A stretch of DNA of 59,789 nt from Gammaproteobacteria bacterium (lineage in GTDB: Bacteria; Pseudomonadota; Gammaproteobacteria; JASBUN01). The notes below the pieces were generated by a model that saw only the letters and a list, made by a program, of their open reading frames with translations, was not told where the DNA came from and made no database searches. The position numbers were made by a program, and so were the translations under genes. The DNA lies in the NCBI GenBank assembly GCA_030147845.1, contig JASBUN010000032.1, positions 1-59,789 of the forward strand, read 5' to 3'. This document shows positions 16,538-25,532 of this stretch, in pieces. Position 1 is the first letter of the stretch, and the number at the start of each line of letters is the position of its first letter.

Positions 16538-17071
16538 ATGACACTATTCATCAAATTCGTGGCTCTGCTTTCGCGGCTATGCGGAGTCGCCGCAGCCGCT
16601 ATGGTCGTCAGCGCCGTGGTCGTCGTTTGCCAGATGGTCACTATTCGTTATGTGTTTCATGAATCGTCCTATTGGCAAAGCGAGTTCGTTACCTACGTAT
16701 TGATCGCCGCCACCTTTGTTGGCAGCCCCTACGTGCTACTGACGCGCGGACACGTTAACGTCGATCTGTTACCCATGTATCTCGGAGCCCGCGCCCGGCT
16801 GGCTATGGCGTTGCTGGCATCGGCTATTTCATTGCTGTTCTGCGCCTTGGTGGCTTGGTACGGCTATACCCTCTGGCACGAAGCCTGGACCAAGGGTTGG
16901 TACTCGGACACCATTTGGGCGGTGCGTCTGTGGATACCGTATGCCGCCATGCCAATCGGTTTTGGGGTGTTGTCGTTGCAGTATGTGGCCGACATTATCG
17001 GCTTGGTCAGCGGCCGCGAGGCCCCATTCGGATTGGATGCGCGCACGCGCGCGGCGGGGGATTTACCATGA
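16538..17071 (+). CDS. dctQ: TRAP transporter small membrane subunit (DctQ family)
   Basis: A 177-residue inner-membrane protein with four hydrophobic segments, typical of DctQ. Seen: RYVFHESSYWQSEFVTYVL, the characteristic part between the first two segments (family pattern R-Y-x-F-x-x-S-x-x-W-x-x-E), then GSPYVLLTRGHVNVDLL, and the last segments around WYSDTIWAVRLWIPYAAMP. It forms the membrane unit with DctM and docks the binding protein. Its stop overlaps the dctM start in an ATGA, so translation is coupled. Confidence 0.9.
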   Translation: MTLFIKFVALLSRLCGVAAAAMVVSAVVVVCQMVTIRYVFHESSYWQSEFVTYVLIAATFVGSPYVLLTRGHVNVDLLPMYLGARARLAMALLASAISLLFCALVAWYGYTLWHEAWTKGWYSDTIWAVRLWIPYAAMPIGFGVLSLQYVADIIGLVSGREAPFGLDARTRAAGDLP

Positions 17072-18384
17072 GCACTCTCGTCATTGGACTATTGGTCGCG
17101 GCGGCCTTGATCGTGCTTTTGTTGAGCGGTATGCCGGTGGCCTTCGCACTCGGCTCGGTGGCGGTTATTTTTTTGGTGGCGTTCGAAGGCTTCGCCAGTC
17201 TTACCGTGCTCGCCGACACCTTGTTCGGTGGTTTAAACGAGTTTGCCTTACTGGCCATACCCATGTTCATTCTCATGGGTGCTGCGGTGGCCGCTTCGCG
17301 TGCCGGCGGCGATTTGTATGAAGCCTTGGAACGTTGGTTGTATCGCGTTCCGGGTGGTCTGTTGATTTCCAATCTCGGTGCTTGCGCAATTTTCGCAGCA
17401 CTCAGCGGTTCGTCTCCCGCTACCTGCGCCGCCATCGGCAAAATGGGTATCCCGGAGATGAAAAGGCGTGGCTACCCCAGCGCATTGGCGACCGGCGCCA
17501 TCGCCGCCGGCGGAACCCTCGGCATCCTGATTCCGCCAAGCATCACCATGATCGTGTACGGAATTTCCACCGGCACTTCCATCGGCCGCTTGTTTATTGC
17601 GGGTGTGTTACCCGGCTTGCTGCTGACCGGCCTGTTCATGGCCTGGTCGTTGATCTACGCGTCCAAAAAGGGTTTCCGATTCAAGATCGGCGACAAAAGC
17701 TATACCTGGCGCGAAAAAATCGAGATTTTGCCGCGCATTTTGCCTTTTCTGGCGCTTATCGCCGCGGTGCTTTGGGCGCTCTACGGCGGTGTCGCCACGC
17801 CGTCGGAAGCCGCGGGCGTCGGCGCGCTGTTCGCCATCATCCTGGCGGTGGTCATCTATCGCATGTGGAGCCCGCGGCAATGGTGGGAGATCCTACGGCT
17901 GGCGACGCGCGAATCGGTGATGATCATGCTGATCATCGGTACCGCAGCGCTATTCAGCTACATGCTGTCGTCGCTGTACGTGACCCAAACGTTGGCGCAA
18001 TGGATCGGCGGTTTGGATGTCAGTCCATGGGTATTGCTGGTCAACATCAATATCTTTTTATTAGTCGCCGGCCTGTTCCTGCCGCCGGTTGCGGTCATTC
18101 TGATGGCCGCTCCAATTTTGGTGCCGATCATCGCGCAACACGGCTATGACCCGATCTGGTTCGGCGTGATCCTGACCATCAACATGGAGATCGGGCTGAT
18201 CACGCCGCCGGTTGGTTTGAACTTATACGTCATCAACGGAATCGCGCCCGACGTGAAACTGCCAACCATCCTATGGGGTGCGCTGCCGTTTATGTTGTGC
18301 ATGGTGCTGGCGATCATACTGTTGACGATCTTTCCGGGTATCGTCACGTGGTTGCCGAATCATCTGATGGGCGCCATACAATGA
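17068..18384 (+). CDS. dctM: TRAP transporter large membrane subunit (DctM family)
   Basis: A 438-residue permease with about 12 membrane segments. Seen: ALLAIPMFILMGAAVAAS, FAALSGSSPATCAAIGKMGI, AAGGTLGILIPPSITMIVYG and ITPPVGLNLYVINGIA, all hallmarks of DctM permeases that drive uptake with a sodium gradient. It starts inside the end of dctQ (ATGA overlap) and its own stop overlaps the decarboxylase start in another ATGA, so uptake and the last catabolic step are translated as a coupled unit. Confidence 0.93.
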   Translation: MSTLVIGLLVAAALIVLLLSGMPVAFALGSVAVIFLVAFEGFASLTVLADTLFGGLNEFALLAIPMFILMGAAVAASRAGGDLYEALERWLYRVPGGLLISNLGACAIFAALSGSSPATCAAIGKMGIPEMKRRGYPSALATGAIAAGGTLGILIPPSITMIVYGISTGTSIGRLFIAGVLPGLLLTGLFMAWSLIYASKKGFRFKIGDKSYTWREKIEILPRILPFLALIAAVLWALYGGVATPSEAAGVGALFAIILAVVIYRMWSPRQWWEILRLATRESVMIMLIIGTAALFSYMLSSLYVTQTLAQWIGGLDVSPWVLLVNINIFLLVAGLFLPPVAVILMAAPILVPIIAQHGYDPIWFGVILTINMEIGLITPPVGLNLYVINGIAPDVKLPTILWGALPFMLCMVLAIILLTIFPGIVTWLPNHLMGAIQ

Positions 18385-19781
18385 GGCAGAGCTGGTTGGA
18401 GCGTATGCGCGATGCGATCGCTGACCGCGGCCGCGAGTTGCTCAAGCTCGAACCCGGTTCACGCACGGCGCACGACCCGTTGGCGCTTTGCCGGCAGCTA
18501 TTGAGCGGGCATGGTGAGGCTTCGGCGGTCGCTTTGTCGCGCGCGATACTGCAGCTCTACCAGGGCTTCGACGCCGCGCAGCGCGAAAATTTCTTCGATA
18601 TGTTGCTGGATGAATTCGGCCCGGATGCCGCTGCCATCGAGGCCGCTACTGCGCGTTATGTCGGCAGTAGTGACACGGACGACTTTCTGGCCTTGCTCAA
18701 TTTGGTCGAGCCGCCGCGCCAGGAGTTGTTTCGCCGCCTCAATATGGCGCCGCACGGCACTGCGAGCTTGGTCGCCATGCGTGCCGATCTGCTCGCCATG
18801 CAGCGCGAACGGCCGGCCTATCGCGCCATCGACGCCGATCTCAAGCACCTGTTGTCATCATGGTTCAATCGTGGCTTCTTGCAGCTACGCGCCATTGACT
18901 GGAACAGTCCGGCACAGGTGCTGGAAAAGCTGATCGGCTACGAGGCCGTGCATGAGATACGTGACTGGGACGATTTGCACCGGCGGTTGATGGAAGACCG
19001 GCGTTGTTTTGCCTTTTTTCATCCCGCCATGCCTGACGAACCATTGATTTTCGTCGAAGTGGCACTGGTCAATGGTATGGCCGAGTACGTGCGCCCGTTA
19101 CTGGATACGCAAACGCCGGTACTCGATCCGGCTACGGCCGATACGGCCATGTTTTACTCCATTAACAATACACAGACCGGCTTGCGCGGCATCTCGTTTG
19201 GTAATTTTCTCATCAAGCAGGTGCTGACCGAGCTGCGCGCCGAGTTTCCTGGGCTGAAACGTTTCGCGACCCTTTCACCCATGCCGCGCTTCGCGGCTAC
19301 ACTGCGCGTGGCGCTTGCCGGTGAAGGTCGTGGGCTGAGTACGCCGTTGGTGGATGCCTTGCTTGCGCCGTATGCCGAGACGCTGTGCGCGGCCGCCGGC
19401 AGCGATCAGGTACGCCAGGCGTTGGCGAGCTTGTTGGATGGCGAACCGGCGTCACACGCTAGTGTGTTGGCCGAACCGCTTAAGCTACTCGCCTTGGCCT
19501 ATGTCAGCGCCACGCGCACTGACGGCGGCCTGATCGATCCGGTGGCAACCTTTCACTTGTCTAACGGCGCGCAACTCGAGTGCATCAATCCGTTCGCCGA
19601 TTTATCGGAGCATGGTATGTCGGCATCCTTTGGCGTCATGGTCAACTATCGATACGCGCCCGAACAAGTTGAACAAAACCACGAGTCTTTTGTCGGCACA
19701 GGCAACATTGCCACGGCCCGTCCGCTCGCCAAATTATATCGCCGCCTGGAAGAGATCCGCGTCGCGCTAAACGACGATTGA
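18381..19781 (+). CDS. matA: Malonyl-CoA decarboxylase
   Basis: A 466-residue enzyme that decarboxylates malonyl-CoA to acetyl-CoA. Seen: an alpha-helical N-terminal half and a C-terminal acetyltransferase-like catalytic domain with FFHPAMPDEPLIFVEVALV, the signature FYSINNTQTGLRGISFGNFL and LKRFATLSPMPRF, then TFHLSNGAQLECINPFAD. The catalytic serine and histidine of the family lie in the TLSPMP and TFHLSN parts. Length fits bacterial MatA (about 450-470). The ATG overlaps the dctM stop, so this gene closes a dctPQM-matA operon. With the synthetase encoded opposite, it allows growth on malonate in the cytoplasm. Confidence 0.95.
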   Translation: MRQSWLERMRDAIADRGRELLKLEPGSRTAHDPLALCRQLLSGHGEASAVALSRAILQLYQGFDAAQRENFFDMLLDEFGPDAAAIEAATARYVGSSDTDDFLALLNLVEPPRQELFRRLNMAPHGTASLVAMRADLLAMQRERPAYRAIDADLKHLLSSWFNRGFLQLRAIDWNSPAQVLEKLIGYEAVHEIRDWDDLHRRLMEDRRCFAFFHPAMPDEPLIFVEVALVNGMAEYVRPLLDTQTPVLDPATADTAMFYSINNTQTGLRGISFGNFLIKQVLTELRAEFPGLKRFATLSPMPRFAATLRVALAGEGRGLSTPLVDALLAPYAETLCAAAGSDQVRQALASLLDGEPASHASVLAEPLKLLALAYVSATRTDGGLIDPVATFHLSNGAQLECINPFADLSEHGMSASFGVMVNYRYAPEQVEQNHESFVGTGNIATARPLAKLYRRLEEIRVALNDD

Positions 19782-19832
19782 CGCCGGGACCGGGCTGGCG
19801 CAAACGCGCACGTTCACGCAGGGAATTTCAAC

Positions 19833-20618
19833 TTGGATATCTTGCTGTTACTGTCCATGGGTGGAGTGGCTGGGATGCTTGCCGGTCTTTTGGGAATCGG
19901 AGGGGGCGTTATCATTATCCCGGTATTGGTGTTTGTGTTCGGCCACCAGGGTGTGGATCACGATGTCATTATGCACGTTGCCATCGGCACATCACTGGCG
20001 ACCATCGTTACCACCTCATTGTCCTCGATTCGAGTGCATCAGCGTCACCAAGCCATCGACTGGCGCTTGTTTCGCGCCATCACGCCCGGCATCATCATCG
20101 GCGGTATGCTCGGCGCCGCCATAGCAAAACAACTCGGCGGCACGACGTTGCAAATTATCTTCGCGCTTTTTATGTTGCTGGTCGCCGCGCAGATGGCGTT
20201 GAGCCGGCAGCCGTCCGCGCACCGCGCGTTACCGGGCACGGCCGGAACGGTGATCGCCGGTGTGCTGATCGGCGCGGTTGCGACGCTCATGGGTGTCGGC
20301 GGCGGGTCGATGTCGGTACCGTATATGACTTGGTGCAACGTCGATGTACGGCGTGCCGTGGCGACCTCGGCGGCCATCGGTCTGCCGATTGCGGTGACCG
20401 GTGCGTTGAGTTATATGGTGAGCGGCTGGAACACCCCCCATCTGCCGCCGTGGAGCGTCGGTTACGTCAATCTGCCGGCGTTTGTCGGCGTGGTCGTCGC
20501 CAGTACTGCGGTTGCACCCATAGGCGCGGCGCTGACGCATCGTATCCCACCGTTGTTGCTGCGCCGAGTCTTTGCGGTGTTGCTGGTGGTGTTGGGCATT
20601 CGTATGCTGATTGGCTAA
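19833..20618 (+). CDS. TauE/SafE-family membrane exporter
   Basis: A 261-residue protein with seven to eight hydrophobic segments of the TauE/SafE (DUF81) family, whose members export sulfite, sulfoacetate or related small anions. Seen: the glycine-rich repeats GMLAGLLGIGGGVIIIPVLV near the N-terminus and GAVATLMGVGGGSMSVPYM near residue 155, the internal duplication typical of the family. The start is a TTG with GGGA about 10 bases before it; no better codon was seen. It follows malonyl-CoA decarboxylase by 51 bases and may belong to that operon. In a cell that makes sulfite, a sulfite or sulfonate exporter is attractive, but substrate is unproven. Confidence 0.88.
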   Translation: MDILLLLSMGGVAGMLAGLLGIGGGVIIIPVLVFVFGHQGVDHDVIMHVAIGTSLATIVTTSLSSIRVHQRHQAIDWRLFRAITPGIIIGGMLGAAIAKQLGGTTLQIIFALFMLLVAAQMALSRQPSAHRALPGTAGTVIAGVLIGAVATLMGVGGGSMSVPYMTWCNVDVRRAVATSAAIGLPIAVTGALSYMVSGWNTPHLPPWSVGYVNLPAFVGVVVASTAVAPIGAALTHRIPPLLLRRVFAVLLVVLGIRMLIG

Positions 20619-20713
20619 ACGGCGTGTGTTTCGTTGCGATTGGTCGATTGTACTATGGTACTCTTTGAGCCTGGTTGACACGGCAAGGGCAGGGCGCAGG
20701 CGGGTGTTTGCAA

Positions 20714-21406
20714 ATGACGATGAATAATAATGGCTATCCCAGTACCGCCGAGCTCGGGCGCGTGTATCTGTTTGAGTCGCTCGACCAAGAGCAATTGGAG
20801 CGCATGCGACAATCAGCGCGGGCGCTGAGTTTGAACGCCAAGGAGAGTCTGTTCGAGTTTGGCCAAGCGGCGCACCGATTCTATTTTGTGCGCAAAGGCC
20901 AAATCAAATTGTTTCGATTGTCCGCCGACGGCGACGAAAAAGTTATGGAAGTTATTCAGCCCGGCAATACGTTTGCGGAAGCCATCATGTTCATGCAGCG
21001 GCATAACTATCCCGTCAGTGCCGAGGCGATCGAACCGAGCGAGCTGTTGAGTTTCGATATGCAGGTGTTTGTGGAGCTATTGCAGAATTCGATACCGACA
21101 TGCTTTCGCTTGATGGCCGATATGAGTCAACGGCTGCACGCGCGTATCGAGGAAATCAATAACATTACGCTACAAAACGCCACCCACCGCCTGGTCGAAT
21201 ATCTGCTGAGACAACTGCCGGAAGAGACCGCCGAAGCGTCCTCCGTTCATTTGAGTACACCGAAGAGCGTGATTGCTTCGAAATTGTCGATTCAGCCCGA
21301 AACCTTGTCGCGCATCCTCGCGCGGCTCAGCAAGAACGGCTTGATCTCGGTGCAAGGCAGTAATATCACGCTACACGACGTTCACGGCCTGCGCATGTTA
21401 CTGTAA
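20714..21406 (+). CDS. Crp/Fnr-family transcription regulator (Dnr-like)
   Basis: A 230-residue regulator. Seen: a cyclic-nucleotide-binding-like barrel (FEFGQAAHRFYFVRKGQIKL to about residue 110), a long dimer helix and a C-terminal helix-turn-helix with PKSVIASKLSIQPETLSRIL. The recognition helix pattern E-T-L-S-R resembles Fnr/Dnr proteins. The N-terminal cysteines that hold an Fe-S cluster in Fnr are absent, so it is not an oxygen-sensing Fnr; Dnr-type haem or NO sensing is possible. ATG at 20714 is chosen over a TTG 13 codons earlier. It stands alone; the next 542 bases are repeats. Target genes unknown. Confidence 0.88.
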   Translation: MTMNNNGYPSTAELGRVYLFESLDQEQLERMRQSARALSLNAKESLFEFGQAAHRFYFVRKGQIKLFRLSADGDEKVMEVIQPGNTFAEAIMFMQRHNYPVSAEAIEPSELLSFDMQVFVELLQNSIPTCFRLMADMSQRLHARIEEINNITLQNATHRLVEYLLRQLPEETAEASSVHLSTPKSVIASKLSIQPETLSRILARLSKNGLISVQGSNITLHDVHGLRMLL

Positions 21407-21948
21407 CGATCATTTTGCCGGCGCCACCGAGCCCGTGCATGACGCAACGTCATGACCTGAGGCGACCTATTCTTCTTGGCGTGCTTTGCGTCTCTGCGAG
21501 AATAATTTGTTGATCTCGTAAAAACCGGGTCTCTCGCCAAGCCGCCGAGCGCGCAAAGAAAACTTAGGCTTTATACGCCTTCATCCGTTGATCAGGGGCC
21601 TGCACGGCTAAAGCCGTGCCTACAAAAATCATGCGGCACGCGGTGATGGTGGCAGGGTTTTGTCGGCACGGATGAATCCGTGCCACGCGATGTAGGACGG
21701 GTTAGCGTAGCGTAACCCGACGTATCGTTCCCCGCCCGGGCGATGCCGGGTTACGCCCACGGGCTAACCCGACCTACGCGATCGGTATCCATCGCACGAC
21801 TGAAGTCGTGCCTACAAAAATCACACGATACGCGGTGATGGTGGCAGGGTTTTGTAGGCACGGATTCATCCGTGCATGGGTGACCGCTCAACCTACCGAG
21901 CCTGCACGTATAAATCCGCGCCTACCGGATCAATCGGTATCGACTGAT
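21407..21948. repeat. Intergenic block of REP-like palindromes
   Basis: No gene is seen. The stretch holds a copy of the 120-base element (21442-21565) and then a string of palindromes: GCACGGCTAAAGCCGTGC near 21602, CACGGATGAATCCGTG near 21668, a longer pair of inverted GGGTTAGCGTAGCGTAACCC-type arms at 21697-21778, GCACGACTGAAGTCGTGC near 21795 and CACGGATTCATCCGTG near 21859. All are followed or preceded by GTAGG or CCTAC. Confidence 0.85.
21442..21565. repeat. Dispersed 120-bp inverted-repeat element, copy B
   Basis: Second copy of the element at 12945-13066. The segments CAACGTCATGAC, GCTTTGCGTCTCTGCGAGAA and TCTCTCGCCAAG are shared in the same order, with changed centres. It again lies directly after a gene end. 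Confidence 0.7.
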
Positions 21949-23028
21949 TTAGGAGGGTGCACGCCCAGCTAGGTGCAAACTACGGGCGACGTAAATGGCA
22001 ATGGTAAACAGCGTCAGTGCACCGGCCTGATGGCTAGCGGCTAACGGTACCGGCACGTGCAGCAACAGCGTCGATATGCCGAGCGTTACCTGTAGTATGG
22101 CCATGAGCAGTAGCAAATGGATGCCGACCCGGATGCGGGGCTGTTGCACTTTGTTGCGGCTATAGAGCCAAAAGCCGATGATGGTGAAGAATAGCAGGGT
22201 CGCCAATAGCCGGTGATCGAACTGTACGGCGGCAATATTTTCAAACAGATTTCGCCACTTCGGATCGAGCACCCCATACGCGCTCGGGATCCAATGCCCA
22301 TCCATGAGCGGGAAGGTGTTGTAGGCGAAGCCGGCTTTGAGTCCGGCGACGAAACCGCCCGAGAGCGCGGTGAGGAAAATGAACAAGGTCAGGCCGATAC
22401 TGTACCGGCGTACGCCACGGGCGACGGCCGCGCCACGCGGTAAAATCAAACCCAAGGCGGTCCACAAGATATACGCATAGATGACCAGCGCCGTGCCTAA
22501 ATGCGCGGTCAAGCGATATTGACTCACGCGCGGCTGATTGACCAGACCGCTCTTGACCATGTACCAGCCGAGTAATCCCTGAAAGGCGCCGAGCAAAAAC
22601 ATAGTAACCAACTGCGGCACCATGTTGCGACTGAAGCGCCGGCGCACCAGGAAATAAAGGAACGGAACAAAGAACGCCACGCCGATCAAGCGTCCGAGCA
22701 ATCGGTGTGCGTATTCGAACCAAAAAATAGACTTGAACTGGTGCACGTCCATATGCAGATTCTTGTCTTTGTATTCGGGGAATTGTTGATATTGCTCGAA
22801 GGCGTGCTGCCATTGCGCGTCGCTGAGGGGCGGGATGACGCCCATGATCGGGTTCCAGCTGACCATGGATAGGCCCGAGCCGGTGAGGCGCGTCACGCCA
22901 CCCAATATGACCATGCCGAAGATCATGGTGCAGACCAACAATAGCCATATAGCGATATGGCGCTGGTGGCGCGGTGCTGAAGGACTATCGGCAGGTAATG
23001 GGCTCGAAATGGTGGCTGCGGAAGTCAT
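21949..23028 (-). CDS. ctaA: Heme A synthase (COX15/CtaA)
   Basis: A 359-residue inner-membrane protein with eight hydrophobic segments that oxidises the methyl group of heme O to make heme A for cytochrome oxidase. Seen: GGVTRLTGSGLSMVSW in the first loop, the haem ligand histidines in FKSIFWFEYAHRLLGRLIG, LTAHLGTALVIYAYI, AVQFDHRLLATLL and ASHQAGALTLF, and the family motif AGLKAGFAYNTFPLMDGHWI. ATG at 23028 is preceded by GGGAG at 5 bases; a longer reading frame is rejected. It is divergent from ccmG. The product implies an aa3- or related oxidase elsewhere in the genome. Confidence 0.95.
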   Translation of the reverse strand: MTSAATISSPLPADSPSAPRHQRHIAIWLLLVCTMIFGMVILGGVTRLTGSGLSMVSWNPIMGVIPPLSDAQWQHAFEQYQQFPEYKDKNLHMDVHQFKSIFWFEYAHRLLGRLIGVAFFVPFLYFLVRRRFSRNMVPQLVTMFLLGAFQGLLGWYMVKSGLVNQPRVSQYRLTAHLGTALVIYAYILWTALGLILPRGAAVARGVRRYSIGLTLFIFLTALSGGFVAGLKAGFAYNTFPLMDGHWIPSAYGVLDPKWRNLFENIAAVQFDHRLLATLLFFTIIGFWLYSRNKVQQPRIRVGIHLLLLMAILQVTLGISTLLLHVPVPLAASHQAGALTLFTIAIYVARSLHLAGRAPS

Positions 23029-23246
23029 CGTTCTCCCAATCAAGGCCGTCTGGTGTGGCGGCATTTTACCGTACTGAGGGCGGTTTGTAAGGCGCTGGCG
23101 GGTAGTATTCGAGCGCCTTACGCAGCGCGGGGGCGGGCCGCGCAGCGGCGGCCGGCGCGCCGGCCGTTTATGCTCCCACCGGCCCATGGTGTATTATGTG
23201 ATTCCTTCCCGGCCGTCGCCGGGGTTTCTCGATAATTTTTGCGGTA

Positions 23247-23804
23247 ATGGTAATGGCGCGCTTCCTTATACCTCTTTCGATATTCTTGGCCCTGGTTGCT
23301 CTGTTCGCTGTCATGCTGCAGCGGGCCAAGGAGCCGGGTTACGACCCGCGCTCGATCCCATCGCCGTTGATTGGCAAATCGGTGCCCCAGTTTGCGTTGC
23401 CACGCTTGCTGGAGCCGAACAAGCAGTTCGATTCGTCCATCCTGAAAGGCAAGGTGAGTCTGGTCAATGTCTGGGCCAGCTGGTGTGTGGAATGCCGCAT
23501 CGAGCACCCGTACTTACTCGAATTGGCGAAAACCCAAGACGTGCCGATTTATGGACTTAACTGGAAAGACAAGCGTAAGGACGCCATGGCATGGTTAGCC
23601 GATCTGGGCAATCCGTATCAACTGATCGGATTCGACAATACCGGCACGGTCGGCATCAACTGGGGCGTCTATGGGGTTCCCGAGACCTATGTGGTTGACC
23701 GCGCGGGTACGGTGCGCCTGAAAGTCATCGGGCCGCTGTCACCGCAGCGTTGGCGCGACAAGGTGCTGCCCATGATACATAAGTTGCAGGAGGACAAGGG
23801 ATGA
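23247..23804 (+). CDS. ccmG: Cytochrome c maturation thiol oxidoreductase (CcmG/DsbE)
   Basis: A 185-residue membrane-anchored thioredoxin-like protein that keeps apocytochrome c cysteines reduced in the periplasm. Seen: an N-terminal anchor (MVMARFLIPLSIFLALVALF), SLVNVWASWCVECRIEHPYL with the active CVEC pair, and the CcmG-specific YGVPETYVVDRAG. Length matches CcmG (about 180). Translation is coupled to ccmH by an ATGA overlap. The rest of a ccm operon (ccmA to ccmF) is not in this window. Confidence 0.93.
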   Translation: MVMARFLIPLSIFLALVALFAVMLQRAKEPGYDPRSIPSPLIGKSVPQFALPRLLEPNKQFDSSILKGKVSLVNVWASWCVECRIEHPYLLELAKTQDVPIYGLNWKDKRKDAMAWLADLGNPYQLIGFDNTGTVGINWGVYGVPETYVVDRAGTVRLKVIGPLSPQRWRDKVLPMIHKLQEDKG

Positions 23805-24268
23805 AGGCAATGTTCATCGCGGCGTTGCTCGCCGCTTCCATAGCCGGCGCCGTGCCTGCACTAGCGGCGATACAGGTGTTCAAGTTCAATACACCGGAGC
23901 AGGAGCAACGCTTCCAATCGTTGAGCGATCAGTTACGCTGTTTGGTCTGCCAGAACGAAAATTTGTCGGCGTCGAATGCGGATCTGGCCAAGGACTTGCG
24001 GCGTGAGATCCACGGTATGATCGTGCAAGGGAAGACCAACAAACAAATCATCGACTATATGGTCGCTCGCTATGGCGAATTCGTCCTCTATAAGCCGCGT
24101 ATCGAATTCCGCACCTATTTGCTCTGGTTTGGCCCATTCGTGTTGATCATAATCGGGGTGGGCGTTCTCATGGTGTTCGTGCGCAAGCAGGGTCGCAAGC
24201 ATACTGCCGCGTTGAACGAGGAAGAGCGCCGGCGCCTGGACGATCTCATTAGCCGCCATTCGGGTTGA
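23801..24268 (+). CDS. ccmH: Cytochrome c maturation protein CcmH
   Basis: A 155-residue protein with a signal peptide (MKAMFIAALLAASIAGAVPA), the hallmark LRCLVCQNENLSASNADLA with the redox cysteine pair, RYGEFVLYKP and one C-terminal membrane segment (LLWFGPFVLIIIGVGVLMVF). It acts in the periplasm with CcmG and CcmF in haem attachment to cytochromes c. It overlaps ccmG by four bases. It lacks a CcmI-like TPR extension, which must be encoded elsewhere or be absent. Confidence 0.94.
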   Translation: MKAMFIAALLAASIAGAVPALAAIQVFKFNTPEQEQRFQSLSDQLRCLVCQNENLSASNADLAKDLRREIHGMIVQGKTNKQIIDYMVARYGEFVLYKPRIEFRTYLLWFGPFVLIIIGVGVLMVFVRKQGRKHTAALNEEERRRLDDLISRHSG

Positions 24269-24412
24269 ACCGAGTGGCGCACGTCATTGCTACCACAGCG
24301 CTGATTTCATCCAGTCGACCGGCATCACTACTGTAAAGCGGCGATACCGCTTCATGCACGGTCCCCAAGCAAGCATCAAGCGCGCCGGTTGTTTTCCGCG
24401 CACATACGTCAA

Positions 24413-24434
24413 CAGGGGCGCCGCGGCGCCCCTG
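24413..24434. terminator. Perfect palindrome between convergent ccmH and soeC
   Basis: CAGGGGCGCC (24413-24422) and GGCGCCCCTG (24425-24434) pair perfectly around two bases, between two converging genes. No T run follows on either strand, so it is a terminator-like hairpin rather than a proven terminator. Confidence 0.55.
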
Positions 24435-24460
24435 TGCAAGAACATAGTTGCTGTCGACGA

Positions 24461-25438
24461 TCAGATGGTCTGGTAATAAAGATTTTGCGGGTGATTGGCT
24501 TGCGCAAAGAAGAACCAGCGTTCGGCGATCAGGCCGAGGTACTGCACGACAAACGCCGCCAACAGTAAGGCCGGTGCGTGCAGGTTCATGCCCGCCCAAA
24601 GCAACGCCAGCGGCACCGGAAAGACCAGCACCAGGAAGATCCATTTTATCGACTTGAACATCAACTGGCTCGCGCCGTGGAAAAATTCACGCGTATTGAA
24701 TGAACCTCCCATCAGACCTTGTGAACTCTGCGCGATGGTCGCATGGCGCACCCCGATCGCGGTTTGCAAAGTCGACTTGTATTTGATTCGCGCATTGCGT
24801 ATCAATGAGGCGCTGCGCGAGATCAAGCCGGCAAAAGTGATGATCGCCGCCCAAACGCCGAACAGCGTCAGCAGATTGGGCGCATACAGGGCGGCGTAGG
24901 CGGTGGCCAGGGTGAAGCCGGAGGCCGTACCGAGTAGCAGATAGTTGACTACCGTCAGCGAGCTGTGCCATTCCTGCAGAAACCGGATACAGGCGTAGAT
25001 CATGCCGGTGCACACGAACAGGGCGAGACAAATCAGTGCGCCTAGCATGCCGACGAAAAGTGATAGCTGACCCTGCAGCGGGTTGTCGGCGCCAATGATA
25101 TTCGGATCCCAACCCATGTAGTGCAGCAGCCCGAACACAAACACCACGGCCATGAATGCCGGCAAAACGATTACTTCGCGTGACAACCAGGAAGTGCGCC
25201 ATTGGCTGGCAGCGCGCCAGCCGCGTTCCGGACGACCGAGATGGAAGAACGATGCCGCCAGTCCAGCGCCTAGAAACAGCAGTGCGATAAAGCTGCCGAC
25301 GGTGTAGAACGTCGGCGAATCGTTGACCCGCACGAGTCCCAGGGCGGCATAGCTTTGGCCGGTAAACAGCGCCAGAAACAAGCCCTGACCGACGCCGCTG
25401 AGCGTAGTCAGAAAAATTACTGAGAATGCCGGATGCAT
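24461..25438 (-). CDS. soeC: Sulfite dehydrogenase membrane anchor SoeC (DmsC/NrfD-like)
   Basis: A 325-residue protein with eight hydrophobic segments, of the DmsC family. It anchors the SoeAB enzyme on the cytoplasmic face of the membrane and passes electrons to quinone. Seen: MHPAFSVIFLTTLSGVGQGL, FHLGRPERGWRAASQWRTSW between segments two and three, RFLQEWHSSLTVVNYLLLG and a C-terminal ERWFFFAQANHPQNLYY, which are typical of this family. It is last in the order soeA-soeB-soeC, 94 bases after soeB. Family assignment to sulfite rather than DMSO or polysulfide rests on the cytoplasmic SoeA and the sulfur neighbours. Confidence 0.9.
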   Translation of the reverse strand: MHPAFSVIFLTTLSGVGQGLFLALFTGQSYAALGLVRVNDSPTFYTVGSFIALLFLGAGLAASFFHLGRPERGWRAASQWRTSWLSREVIVLPAFMAVVFVFGLLHYMGWDPNIIGADNPLQGQLSLFVGMLGALICLALFVCTGMIYACIRFLQEWHSSLTVVNYLLLGTASGFTLATAYAALYAPNLLTLFGVWAAIITFAGLISRSASLIRNARIKYKSTLQTAIGVRHATIAQSSQGLMGGSFNTREFFHGASQLMFKSIKWIFLVLVFPVPLALLWAGMNLHAPALLLAAFVVQYLGLIAERWFFFAQANHPQNLYYQTI

Positions 25439-25532
25439 GCTTTACTCCACAAAATAATTTCAGATGAAAGACCAGTGAATGTGACGCGGTGCTTGTTGAG
25501 TGCCCCGCTCGATCATCCAAGGTGTTTATGCC

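Noticed and set aside
20714..21406. Oxygen-sensing Fnr
   Set aside because: The N-terminal cysteine set for the Fe-S cluster is missing.
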